A stretch of 64,000 nt of DNA from SZUA-35 sp963781035. GTDB lineage: Bacteria; Actinomycetota; Acidimicrobiia; Acidimicrobiales; SZUA-35. The translations under genes were made by a program, and so were the position numbers. The stretch lies in contig CAWAEN010000002.1 of the NCBI GenBank assembly GCA_963781035.1, positions 1-64,000 of the forward strand, given 5' to 3'. Numbering within the stretch: position 1 is the first letter of the stretch; every line of letters begins with the position of its first letter. This document shows, in pieces, positions 8,729 through 19,888 of the stretch. The notes beneath the pieces were generated by a model. It did not search any database. It saw only the letters and a list, made by a program, of their open reading frames with translations, and had not been told where the DNA came from.

Positions 8729-10638
8729 TTACTTGAACTGGAAGTCCACGACGTTGGCCAGCGGACCAGCGCCCTGGGCATCGGGGGCCACACCGGCACC
8801 CGACAGCACGCTGGACAGGTAGCCGTAGTACGACGGCTTCTGCGTGAGCGGGATCATGAACAGTCCGGTCTCGGCATCGATTTCGAGCGTCGTGACGTAC
8901 TTGTCCATCTCGTTGTAGCAAGCGGCGCGCTCGGCGTCGTCGACCGTCGCGTCACACTCGGAGCGAGTGCGTCGAGATCGGCGTTGGCGTAGCCGTACGG
9001 GTTGTTGCCGTTGCCGGTGAGGTAGGCGCCAGCCTGGCCTCCGGGCCACGGGCCACCGACCCATGCGAACTGGGTGATGTCCCAGATCGTCGGATCGCCT
9101 TCGGCGCCACCGGATGCCGAAGCAGCCAGAGCCTCTTCGGAGAACGGACGCTCACTGAAGTAGGCGCCACCGTCGACGTTGTCGATGACGATCTCGATGC
9201 CGGACTCGGCGAGCTGGGCCTGGATGAGCTGCTGCTGCAGTTCACGCAGGGCGTTGCCGCCGGTGGTGCCGACACGCAGGGTCAGTCGACCCCGCTCGGG
9301 GTGCTCGTAGACACCGTCGCCGCCGAGCGACGTAGCCGGCCTCTTCGAGGTTGGCCTTCGCTTCGTCGACGAGCTTGCCTTCGTACACTGCCTGGTGATC
9401 CTCGTACGGACCCTGGTTCGACATCCAGATAGGTGTTGCCGAGACCGGCAGCCGGAAGACTGTCGCCGAACAGCGGCGTGTAGAGACCGGCCATGACTTC
9501 GGTCTTGTCGATGCCGTAGGCGAGTGCTTCACGAACCAGAGGATCGCTCAGGTGCACGTTGAGGAGGTTGAGACCCCAGTGCTCGAACACGGGACCAGCA
9601 GACGAAGCAACGGTGAAGTTCTCATCGGTGCTGAGCCGCTCACCGAAGGCGAGCTGCGGCTGGGTCATGACGATCTGAGCCTCGCCGGCCTTCAGCGAGT
9701 TGATCTGGGTGTCGGTGTCGGCGACGAAGTTGATCTGCACACCGTCGACGAAGGCAACACCCGTGTTGCGGGCATCGGGGCTGTTCGAGCCGTGGTAGGC
9801 GTCGTTGCGCACCATGGTCATCTGAACGCCACGGTCCCAGCTGTCGAACACCATCGGACCGGAGGAGGGCAGGACGCCATCGGCGTTGCTCCACTCGACC
9901 AGGTTGGTGTTGACTTCGTCAGCGTTCGCACCGTAGGCGTGGGCGGCATAGACCTCGCTGAGGGTGCCCTTCCAGCCGGCGAAGAACTGCGACCAGCTGA
10001 TGCTGAACTCGGTGTCGCTGGTGACGTCGATGCCGGTGATGAGCTCGATGCCCGATGTAGCCACCGGTGAAGTAGACACACGTGGAGTCTTCGCCCTCGG
10101 CCGCGCCGCCGTCGACGATGGAACCATCGTCTTCACGGGCGCAACCTTCGGTGATGATGTCGTAGGTGTAGGCGACGTCGGCCGAGGTGAGCGGCGTTCC
10201 GTCAGACCACATGAGACCGTCACGAAGCTTGTAGTCGATGACGACCGTGCCGTCGTCGTTCTGGGTGACGGTGGCTTCACCGTCGAGCAGCTCGGGGTAG
10301 TACTCGGTGGCACCGGTGATGCCGTAGAGGCCCTCGATGAGTGCGCTGCGGATCCACGAGGTGATCGACAGGTTGTTGTTCGGATCGTCGAGGTGCATGT
10401 CAGGTGGCTCCTGCTCATGCGCCCAGATCAGGGTTCCACCTTCGCTGCCACCCTCTTCGGGTGCAGGCGGTGTGGTGGCCTCGGTTGTCTCGGCCGCTTC
10501 ACCCTCGGTGGTGTCGGGCGTTTCTTCGGCGCCTTCATCGTCGCTACCACCGCATGCGGACGCAATCAGCGTGAACGCAAACAGCAGCGCGAGCAGACGC
10601 GCAAGCTTGTTCTCCCCTATCACAGGAACACTCCTCAT
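8729..10638 (-). CDS. peptide ABC transporter substrate-binding lipoprotein (frame-broken)
   Basis: First gene of the peptide-uptake operon. The N-terminus is a lipoprotein signal: basic start, hydrophobic LLALLFAFTLIASAC with the lipidated Cys at residue 29, then an acidic, threonine-rich linker of about 40 residues. The body shows family 5 solute-binding features: GGTLIWAHEQEPPDMHLDDP, IDYKLRDGLMWSDGTPLTSA, DVAYTYDIITEG, FVADTDTQINSLKAGEAQIV and DPLVREALAYGIDKTEV. Frame breaks occur near 10065, 9420, 9335 and 8960. The end reads GAGPLANVVDFQFK. Once exported, it would bind peptides outside the membrane and deliver them to DppBC. Its reconstructed length, about 635 residues, is normal for actinobacterial members. 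Confidence 0.85.
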
Positions 10639-10740
10639 TCATTGGCGTCGACGGCGGTGCCGTCGCTCAAGCCGGAAACCTTAACCGTTCCCGAGTGTGA
10701 GGAAGTGCACACCCTGTTTTTGTTGACCGAGCGGTAATAC

Positions 10741-10758
10741 CCTCGTCATGCAACGAGG
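10741..10758 (-). terminator. weak hairpin after tpiA
   Basis: A 6-bp inverted repeat, CCTCGT and ACGAGG, with a six-base loop, lies just after the tpiA stop and before the transporter operon's upstream region. It has the place of a terminator but is short and has no clear U-run. Confidence 0.3.
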
Positions 10759-10768
10759 AGTACCAGAA

Positions 10769-11556
10769 TCAGCCTTCGTCGACGGCCAATCGGTACTGGA
10801 CGATGCGAGCGAACGACTCGGCTTCGAGGCTTGCGCCGCCGACGAGCGCGCCGTCGATGTCGGGTTGGGTCAAGAGTTCGTGCGCATTCGTCGGCTTCAC
10901 CGATCCGCCGTACTGCACCCGAACCGCGTCGGCCGCTTCGTCTCCGAACGCCGAGCGAACCGTTGCGCGAACGAAAGCACACATGTCCTGTGCGTCCTCG
11001 GCCGACGCCGTCCGACCGGTGCCGATCGCCCAGATCGGCTCGTAGGCGATCACGAGGGCGGCGACCTGCTCCGGCGCTGACGCCGGCGAGTCCGGCCTGG
11101 ACCTGCCCCGACCACCTTCGACTCGGCTTCGCCGGCCTCACGCTCGTCCGAGCGTCTCGCCGACACACAGGATCGGGACCATCTCGTTGGCGAGGATGGC
11201 CTTGACCTTGGCGTTGACCATCTCGTCGGTCTCACCGAACACCTCGCGGCGCTCGGAGTGTCCGACGATCACGTAGCTCACGTTCATCTTCGCCAGCATC
11301 GACGGGGCCACCTCGCCGGTGAACGCGCCCTTCTCCTCGAAGTGGCAGTGCTGCGCACCGAGGTGGAACGGGAGGCGATCGGCCTCGAGCACGGTCTGCA
11401 CCGTGCGCAGATCGGTGAACGGCGGGTGCACCGAGATGTCGACCTCGTCGACATCGTCGGTGGTGATCTGGTAGCTGAGCTCCTGCACCAGTTTCAGCGC
11501 CTCGAAGTGATTGAGGTGCATCTTCCAGTTGCCGTGATGAGTGGTGTGCGGGTCAT
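10769..11556 (-). CDS. tpiA: triose-phosphate isomerase (frame-broken)
   Basis: Interconverts dihydroxyacetone phosphate and glyceraldehyde 3-phosphate in glycolysis. After the ATG at 11556 the reading MTRTPLIT breaks: one G appears to be missing before the expected GNWKMHLNHFEALKLV. The catalytic His is in YVIVGHSERREVFGE, and the catalytic Glu in AYEPIWAIGTGRTAS, which is read in another frame after a second break near 11130. The phosphate-binding end is RVQYGGSVKPTNAHELL. The stop is at 10769-10771. It is the third gene of the gap-pgk-tpiA operon, 28 bases after pgk. Confidence 0.9.
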
Positions 11557-11583
11557 GTCGGCTCCGTGTCGTTCGTGTCGTGT

Positions 11584-12720
11584 TCAGCGCCGCAGTGCGG
11601 CGAGGCCCAGGGAGATCGCCCTGTTCGATCAGTTCCAGTGACGCGCCGCCACCGGTCGAGACGTGATCGACGTTGCCGTCGACCCCGAACTGCTTGGCCG
11701 CCGCGGCAGAGTCTCCCCCACCAACGACGGTGAATGCACGGGTCTCGGCCATGGCCTCGGCGATGGCGCGGGTGCCGGCCTCGAACCGGGGATCCTCGAA
11801 CACGCCCATCGGGCCGTTCCACAGGACCGTGCCGGCCTCGAGGATGACATCGGTGAACAACGCAGCCGAGTCGGGCCCGATGTCGACCCCCATCCAACCG
11901 GTCGCTGAGATCGACGCCCGCCTGGCGAACCTCTCCCCCGGCTTCGGGATCGAACAGCTTGCCGCCACCGCCGAGCGCGGTGATGTCCTGGGGCAGGTGG
12001 ATGGTCGGCGCCACTGTCGAGCAAGCCGAGCGCAGGTGTCGACCATGTCTTCTTCGAGCAGCGAGTCGCCGACATCGTGGCCCTGCGCCTTGAGGAAGGT
12101 GAACGCCATGCCGCCGCCGACGATGACGCTGTCGACGATGCCGAGCAGCGCCTCGATGACGCTGAGCTTGTCGGACACCTTCGCGCCGCCCATGATCGCC
12201 ACGAACGGCCGCCGGGCGCTCGTTGCGAACGCCGAGCAGGACGCTCGACCTCCTTGGCCAGCAGCCGACCGGCCGCCGACGGGAGGCGCGGTGGGCGGCC
12301 CGACGATCGATGCGTGGGCCCGATGTGACGCACCGAACGCATCGTTGACGTAGGCATCGTGGCCGGCGACCAGGGCGTCGACGAAAGCCGGATCGTTGGC
12401 TGTCTCGCCCGGGTTGAACCGCAGGTTCTCCAGCAGCTTCACGCCAGGCGCGAGCGTGGCCAGATGGGCCCGGACCGGGTCCATCGAGTACTCGGGGTTG
12501 GGCTCGCCCTTCGGTCGACCGAGGTGCGAGCAGGCCGTGACCGTGGCGCCCTGCTCCTGCAAGCCACTGCAGCGTCGGCAGCGCGGCCCGCATCCGTAGG
12601 TCGTCGGTGATCTCACCGTCGGACATCGGCACGTTGAAGTCGACCCGGACGAGAACCGACTTGCCGTGCAGCCACCGTCGATCGACGCCGAGGTCCTCCA
12701 GTTCCGGAACGCCGAAGACG

Positions 12721-12724
<4 letters not shown>
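11584..12724 (-). CDS. pgk: phosphoglycerate kinase (frame-broken)
   Basis: Makes ATP from 1,3-bisphosphoglycerate in glycolysis. Recognisable parts are GKSVLVRVDFNVPMSDGEIT, the substrate-binding region VTACSHLGRPKGEPNPEYS, NDAFGASHRAHASI, VAIMGGAKVSDKLSVIEALL, VDSVIVGGGMAFTFLKAQG, VLWNGPMGVFEDPRFEAGT and the nucleotide-binding end FTVVGGGDSAAAAKQFG. They are spread over several frames, with breaks near 12710, 12570, 12240, 12030, 11915 and 11610. At the last break an extra C in a GGGCC run hides the natural end LPGLAALRR followed by TGA at 11584-11586. The ATG at 12724 overlaps the gap stop (ATGA). Confidence 0.88.
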
Positions 12725-13766
<1,042 letters not shown>

Positions 13767-13843
13767 GGTGTAGTTGCCTCCTCGAGGCGTGCGATTCGGC
13801 GTTCGAACTGCGTCGAGGCGACTGTGACTTGGAATCGATCAGC

Positions 13844-14781
13844 TCAGATTTCGCGATCGGCAGCCAACTCGGCGTACATCGAGCCGAGCGCTCGGCCAAG
13901 CAGATCCGGACGATGGCCCCAGCCGTCGACTGCGGCCATGGCGCTCGGCGGAGCCGACTCCGCCAACGACCGAGTCGCACGACCTCGTCGGTGCCCCGCC
14001 TGCCGTTCGCCCGTCTCTCGGCGTTGGCCAGGACCACATCGACCGTGAATCGCCGTGCGCCGCAAGCGTCTCGAGGTGCTCGGCGCAGATCGAAACCCCG
14101 CGCCTCGGCCCGATCGTTGGCGACGTTGGCGACGAACACCCGCTGGGCCGCGCTGTGCCGCAGCGCTGCGCGGATGTCGGGCACAACGGCCGCAGCCAGC
14201 ACGACGGTGAACAACGAGCCGGGACCGATGATGACCTGGTCGGCATCGAGAATCGCCTCGAATCGCCGGCCGTGGGCGCCGGCGGATCGGCCGGGATCGA
14301 AACGAAGATTCCGGATTCCGCTCGCCCGCTCGATCGTGACCTGACCGGCGAGCGCAGCCATCGTCGGAGTCGGCCATGCAGGGTGACGGGACCAGTTGGT
14401 GGCGGGATAGATCGTCGCCAACGGCGCCGACCAGCCGAGCGACCTCGGTGATCGCCGCCTGGAAGTCGCCGGACGCCTCGGCCAGTCCGGCGAGCAGCAG
14501 GTTCCCGAGCGGGTGACCCTCGAGCGTGCCGCGCGTCGAAGCGATGCTCCAGCGATCGAGCGAGCAGGCTGTCGTCGCTGGCCAGGGCCGACAGGCAACG
14601 ACGCAGGTCGCCCGGGCGCCGGCAGCCCGAGATCGGCCGCGCAGCTGTGCCGCTCGAGCCGCCGTCGTCGGCCACCGACACGATGCCAACAATCGATCGA
14701 GGCGTAGGTCCGCGCCGCCCGCAGCGACGCCGCGAGCCCGTGTCCCCCACCAAGGGCGACCACTCGCAGTTCGGCTGACAT
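13844..14781 (-). CDS. yvcK: YvcK/CofD-family gluconeogenesis factor (frame-broken)
   Basis: A member of the CofD/YvcK family, which in other bacteria binds UDP-sugars and influences carbon flow and cell-wall synthesis. The start reads MSAELRVVALGGGHGLAASL, the expected nucleotide-sugar-binding GGGxG loop. After a frame break come VGIVSVADDGGSSG (the conserved ADDGGSSG), then EGHPLGNLLLAGLAEASGDF, the central HPxGNLLL motif, and later DQVIIGPGSLFTVVLAAAVV, the GPGSL-T motif. Breaks occur near 14700, 14530, 14430, 14060 and 13960. The stop is at 13844. Its neighbours rapZ and gap match the usual actinobacterial order, except that whiA is missing after it. Confidence 0.85.
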
Positions 14782-14820
14782 GAGATGCAGAGCTGCGCGT
14801 TCGTCACGTGTCGCACGGCA

Positions 14821-15703
14821 TCAGTCGGTCGACGTCGATGCGATGCTCCGATCAATACTCGGCGGTACTCCGACGCCAGCCAGCTCTTTGAGTTGCTCGG
14901 CAACGGTCTCGGCGACCGCGACCGATCGGTGACGGCCACCGGTGCAGCCGAAGGCCATGGTGAGGTAGGACTTGCCCTCCTCGGCGTAGGCAGGCAGCAG
15001 CTCGTCGAGCAACGGCCTGAGCCGATCGAGGAACCGCTCGGTGACGTCGCGGTCGAGCACGTAGTCCTGGACTTCGGGGTCCTTGCCCGAGTAGCGGCCG
15101 CAGCTCGTCGATCCCAGTGCGGGATTGGGCAGGAACCGGCAGTCGATCACCATGTCGACGTCGAGCGGCAGCCCGTGCTTGAACCCGAACGACTGACGAC
15201 GGTGATCCGCATCGCGTGATCGCCGGTCGCCGATGCAAACGTCGGACGACAGCACGTCGCGCAGCTGATGACGGATTGAGATCGCTGGTGTCGATCACGA
15301 GATCGGCCGCCTCCTTGGCCGGCATCAGGCGGCGACGCTCCATCTCGATGGCGTCGCAGTCACCGGCCGACCGTCGTCGGCCAGCGGGTGGCGCCGCTTG
15401 GTGCTCTCGTAGCGTCGCATCAGCACGTCGTCGATGCCTCGAGGAACACGACGCTCAACTGCTCGAGCTCGCTTCGCAAGCGCCTCGACCTGGGCTGCCA
15501 TCTCCTCGTCGTAGCCGTGGAGCACCAGCGCGACTCGCTCGTAGTCGCTCGACTCGAACCCGGCCAGCTCGGCGATCTTCGGCACGAGTGACACGGGCAG
15601 GTTGTCGATCACGAACCAGCCGAGATCTTCGAACATGCCCGCGGCGACGGAACGACCGGCCCCGGACATACCGGTCAGACCACCACCTGTTTCGCTATGT
15701 CAC
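14821..15703 (-). CDS. rapZ: RapZ-family nucleotide-binding protein (frame-broken)
   Basis: Homologue of RapZ (YvcJ), a P-loop protein that in E. coli is an adaptor for small-RNA decay; its role in actinobacteria is less clear. The P-loop reads LTGMSGAGRS, followed by MFEDLGWFVIDNLPVSLVPK. The C-terminal half carries QSFGFKHGLPLDVDMVIDCR, FLPNP and the conserved GCTGGRHRSVAVAETVAEQL. The GTG at 15703 is a likely start if the T in ACATAGC is an extra base, giving MTSETGGGLTG before the P-loop; otherwise the start would cut the P-loop. Other breaks lie near 15425, 15350, 15265 and 15190. It sits between a methyltransferase gene and yvcK. Confidence 0.82.
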
Positions 15704-15764
15704 CGCTCGATCCTCCGTCTTTGCCACCGAGCCATTGTTCCACAGCGTCGCTGAGCCGAGTGGC

Positions 15765-16536
15765 TCAGCCTTGGCCGGCCTGACGCTTCACGAGTCGCAG
15801 CACGAGCAGCCGGGGCACGGTCGCCGCATCTCGGAACTGAGGCGCCTGAGCCAGGAAACCCTCGGGCGGTGCCGGTTCGATCATCTCCGTCAGCAACAGC
15901 CCATTCGCAGCGAGCGCGTTCACATACCGGGAGAGCGGCCGATGGATGAAGCGAATGAAGACGTCCTTCTGCACTTCTTCGATCGTGCCTGCTCGATCAG
16001 GTACGGCCCGATGCGCCAGTACTGCTCGGGCGGATCGAGGATCTGATCGTCGATCCAGCCGCTGTCCGGCGTCTGCAGCAGCGGGTGGTTCAGCAGGAAG
16101 AGGAAGCGTGCCGCCGGGTCGCAGCACCCGGGCGACCTCGGCGATCGCCGCGTCGACGTCGTCGATGTGCTCGAACACCAGGCAGGCCAGCGGCTGCGTC
16201 GAACGAGCGCATCGGCGAAGGGCAAGCGCGGCCGGCTCCGGCCTGCAGCGACCGGGACACCCGCCGCGGTCCGCTCGCCGCCTCGGCGACCTGCTCGGCG
16301 ATCGGATCGACGCCGACGACCTCGGTCCCCGCGGCTCGCAGCGCTCGCGCCACCTGCCCCTCCCCGGTCCCGACGTCGAGGATCCGGCTCGGAGCCGCCG
16401 AGGCTCTCGACGATGATGCGGGATGATCTGTTCGGTGTACTCGGGATCGACACCGTCGGTGAACTCTCGCTGCCACCAATCGGCGGTGTCGGCCGCCCAC
16501 CGCACCGACGGGCACGCCTCCTGTCCCGGCGGTCAT
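15765..16536 (-). CDS. class I SAM-dependent methyltransferase (frame-broken)
   Basis: The SAM-binding motif I is RILDVGTGEGQVARALRAAG with the following acidic strand EVVGVDPIAEQV. Motif IV-like text PLACLVFEHIDDVDAAIAEV and RVLRPGGT follow, then FLFLLNHPLLQTPDSGWIDD and a C-terminal half IRFIHRPLSRYVNALAANGL. The pieces lie in at least three frames, with breaks near 16525, 16410, 16230 and 16060. The ATG at 16536 overlaps the uvrC stop (ATGA). One extra G in GCCGGGACAG would explain why the beginning is out of frame. The substrate is unknown. Its place between uvrC and rapZ is not one I know from other actinobacteria. Confidence 0.75.
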
Positions 16537-18403
16537 CGAGCGAGAGTCCGTGGGTCTTGGCGTACACCGCTTCGGCGACGGCATCGGGGAGCCAGGAGAG
16601 TTCCTTCAGCGTCTCGAGTCTCGGCCTTCTTCACGTTGTTGATTCCCCCGAGCTCCTTGACGAGCCGTTTCTTCCTGGTGGGTCCGAGACCCTTGATGTC
16701 GTCGAGTATCGACTCGGTCATTCTCTTGTTCCGCAGGGTGCGGTGATACGTGATGGCGAACCGGTGGCTCTCGTCACGGATGCGTTGCAGAGGTACAGCG
16801 CCTCGGACTGACGGGGCAGGCGAACCGGGTCCGGGCGACCAGGGAGGTAGATCTCCTCGAATTGCTTCGCAAGGGCGCACACAGGGATGTCGTCGACGAG
16901 ATCGAGCTCCTCGAGCACCTTGACGGCACGACTCAGCTGCCCCTTGCCGCCGTCGACGACGAGCAACTGCGGCGGGTACTGGAACTTGCCCCGTTCGGAG
17001 ATCGGCTTGCCCAACTCGGTGACTGTAGTTCGTGAGCCGCCGACGCAGCACCTCCTCCATGGCTGCGAAGTCGTCGTTCTGGTCGACGGTGCTTGATCTT
17101 GAACCGGCGGTACTCGCGTCGAGCGGCGAGCACCGTCCTCGACCACGACCATCGAGCCCACGTAGTCGGTGCCCTGGAGGTGGCTCATGTCGTAGCACTC
17201 GATGCGCAGCGGAGACTCGGGAAGGTCCAGATGCTCCTGGAGCTCGTTGAGTGCTCTGGCTCGTGCGTTGTGGTCAGACGCACGCTTCAGGCGATGGCGG
17301 GTGAACTCCTCTCGGCGTTGGTGGTGACGGTCTCGAGCAGTTCGTCGTTTGTCGCCCCGCATGCGGCACACGAATCTCCACGTTCGATCCCCGGAGCTCG
17401 CTGAGCCATTCCTGATACAGCTCCGGATCCGACGACTGTTCGGGGACCAGCACGACCTTCGGCATGCCCATGATCGGATCCTCGTCGTAGATGCCTTCCA
17501 GGATCTTGTCGGTGAGGTCGCTGTGCCGTCAGCTCCTCGACCTTGTCGATCACGAAGCTGCGGCGACCCACCACCCGACCCCGGCGAACGAAGAACACGA
17601 AGACGAGGGCCTCGAGATCGTCGTCTGCGATGCCGATCACATCGATGTCCTCGTTGCTGTCGGCAACCATCTGTTGTTTGGCGATCGCCTTGTTGACCGT
17701 GGCGATCCGGTCTCGGACTCTCGCTGCCTGTTCGAACTCGAGGGCCTCGGCCGCCGCGTGCATCTCGGACCCGAGCTTCGTCGAGCACGAAGTCGGTGTC
17801 ACCGTCGAGAAATCGGCACAGATCGTCGACCATCGCGTCGTACTCGGCCTTGTCGACCTCACCGACACACGGGCCAGAGCACTTCTCGATGTGGAAGAGA
17901 AGGCAGGGCTTGCCGATCTTCTGATGCCGATCGAACTTGTTGTTGGTGCAGGTGCGAACCGGGAACGTCCGCAGCAGCTGATCGAGCGTGTCGCGGATGG
18001 CATACGCATGGGCGTACGGGCCGAAATAGCGGGTGCCCTTCCGCTTCTTGCCTCGCATCACCCGGGGACGTGGCCATTCGTCGTCGAGCGTGACGGCCAG
18101 GTACGGGTAGCTCTTGTCGTCGATCAGTCGAACGTTGAACCGGGGCAGATGCTCCTTGATCAGGTTGTATTCGAGCATCAAGGCTTCGACGTCGTTCCGG
18201 ACCTGGATCCACTCGACCGTTGCCGCCGTCGAGACCATCTGCGCCGTACGGGGATGCATGTTGCGAGGGTTCTGGAAGTAGTTCGACAGGCGCGAGCGGA
18301 GCGACTTCGCCTTGCCCACGTAGATGACGCGGCCGTCGACGTCCTTGAACTGATACGAGCCCGGGGCGTCGGGAATCGTCCCCGCGGGCGGTCGCTGCAC
18401 CAT
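16533..18403 (-). CDS. uvrC: excinuclease ABC subunit C (frame-broken)
   Basis: Dual-incision nuclease of nucleotide excision repair. The GIY-YIG domain starts GSYQFKDVDGRVIYVGKAKS and continues LRSRLSNYFQN. The region KCSGPCVGEVDKAEYDAMVD is the usual cysteine segment before the UVR motif. The RNase H-like endonuclease half contains LRIECYDMSHLQGTDYVGSM and QLLVVDGGKGQLSRAVKVLE. The C-terminus carries a helix-hairpin-helix as DDIKGLGPTRKKRLVKELGG. Breaks lie near 17780, 17520, 17330, 17130, 17085, 17030, 16790 and 16620. The ATG at 18403 precedes VQRPPAGTIPDAPG. The last codons are uncertain; a TGA at 16533-16535 overlaps the methyltransferase ATG. Confidence 0.9.
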
Positions 18404-18522
18404 CGTGTTGAGCGTAGAGGGGTCAGCCCGAGTCGAGAGCAGGTTCACCGCAACCAGACCGCCGGGCACTCCTCCCCATCAAGTCGGGACCAAAACTGCC
18501 GATCTCGACAGGGAGGGGTGAG

Positions 18523-19767
18523 ATGGACATCTGCGAACACTGCCACAACGTTCTGGCAAAGAGCGGCGACAGCTGCAAGGTCTGCGGGACCTTGCGCGCT
18601 GATCCTCTTGCCGCCGACGTACGCCGCCGAGAAGCCAGTGCCGCTCCCGCCCATGCCCCCGGCTGGGCTGCGCCGAAGGTGAGTGGCGGCCTGCATCCCG
18701 AGGACTTCCTCAGGGAACTCGCCGGCGAATCAGCAGACGACACACCTCTGACTCCGGCGCTCCCACCACGTCACGCCGCGGTCCCGGTCGCAGGCGCACT
18801 GGCCGGATACCTCGGTTCGACCGTGAGCCGGGGCTCGGACCAGGAGGTGGACGGCGCCGACGACGATGTCGCGATGCCGCCACCACCCGCAGGCCCGGCG
18901 ACCGACGACGCACCGCCTCCCCCATCCGACCCTCACGCCGGCCAACTGACCACCGCTACGAAGCTCACCGCGGACGGCGTGGCCGCCCGATCGACCAGGC
19001 TCGACGGGAGCGTCAAGCTCGGTCCCACCCCGAATCACACGTTGATCGCGCTCGGTGCGCCCTTGCTCGCTGCGCTGCTCGTCGTCGCCGCCGTCGTGAT
19101 GTCCTACCAGATCGGCGACTCGGCGGCATCGTCATCGCCGGTCGATGTCGTGGCGATCGACAGCTCCGCCGTGGTGCAGGGCAGCAGTGCTGTGGTGCTC
19201 CTGGAACTCGACGGTTGCGGCGTGCTCGACCAGACCACCGGCTTCCTCTTTGCCGATCAGGCAATTCTGGCACCCCGATCGGCCACGCTCACCGACGATC
19301 GTCCGACGGTGGTGCTACCGGACGGATCGACCTACTCGTCCGAGGTCGTCGGCTGGAGCCTCACCCGGGACCTCGCCGTCATCAAGGCGGATCAGCGACT
19401 CTCCGGCGGCCTCCGCTGGGGCGTGTCCGGTCGCTCGTCTGTCGGTGACGTCGTGAGCATCCTGACGGTGACGGGCCCGGGCGTGGCCACACCCGTACCG
19501 GCCACCATCGCATCGGTCGAGACCACGAACGGCATCGTCACCGCATTCGCTCTCGACGTGAACGGTTCTCCGGGCTCGGTGATCTTGAGCGCCGGCGGCT
19601 TCGTGATCGGCATCATCGATGGCAACGGGACCACCCACGTGAGCGACGATGTCTCACCGGCCGTGAGCCGAATCGTGCTTGCGAACGAGCGACCCGCAGC
19701 CGTGTGTCCACCACGTCCGGCACCCACCGTCCCAGTGGACGACGGCGACGAGGTCATCTCCGACTGA
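18523..19767 (+). CDS. zinc-ribbon, single-pass membrane protein with a degenerate trypsin-like domain
   Basis: An intact 414-residue protein. It starts with a short zinc ribbon (Cys4, Cys7, Cys18, Cys21 in CEHC...CKVC), then about 145 residues of proline- and acid-rich linker, then one membrane helix (residues about 174-196), leaving a C-terminal domain outside the membrane. That domain follows the trypsin/HtrA plan: VVLLELDGCGVLDQTTGFLF, ILAPRSATL, then GWSLTRDLAVIKAD, then GSPGSVILSAGGFVIGI. The catalytic Asp equivalent (Asp283) is kept, but His is absent from the ILxxxHV position and the GNSGGP Ser motif reads GSPGSV. So it is probably a non-catalytic sensor or binding domain. It is divergent from uvrC. 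Confidence 0.75.
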   Translation: MDICEHCHNVLAKSGDSCKVCGTLRADPLAADVRRREASAAPAHAPGWAAPKVSGGLHPEDFLRELAGESADDTPLTPALPPRHAAVPVAGALAGYLGSTVSRGSDQEVDGADDDVAMPPPPAGPATDDAPPPPSDPHAGQLTTATKLTADGVAARSTRLDGSVKLGPTPNHTLIALGAPLLAALLVVAAVVMSYQIGDSAASSSPVDVVAIDSSAVVQGSSAVVLLELDGCGVLDQTTGFLFADQAILAPRSATLTDDRPTVVLPDGSTYSSEVVGWSLTRDLAVIKADQRLSGGLRWGVSGRSSVGDVVSILTVTGPGVATPVPATIASVETTNGIVTAFALDVNGSPGSVILSAGGFVIGIIDGNGTTHVSDDVSPAVSRIVLANERPAAVCPPRPAPTVPVDDGDEVISD

Positions 19768-19888
19768 GGTCGACGTCTGACAAGTCGTGTCGGGCAACGC
19801 TTCGGACCCCATCGCCCCGTTCCGCGGCAGTCTGACCCTCAGAACTGCTGGTTGTGTGCCGCAGAACGGAAGGGGTATGGGTCGACGG

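Noticed and set aside
15750..15769. 8-bp inverted repeat GCTGAGCC/GGCTCAGC
   Set aside because: It overlaps the methyltransferase stop codon and has no U-run. It is too weak to call a terminator with confidence.
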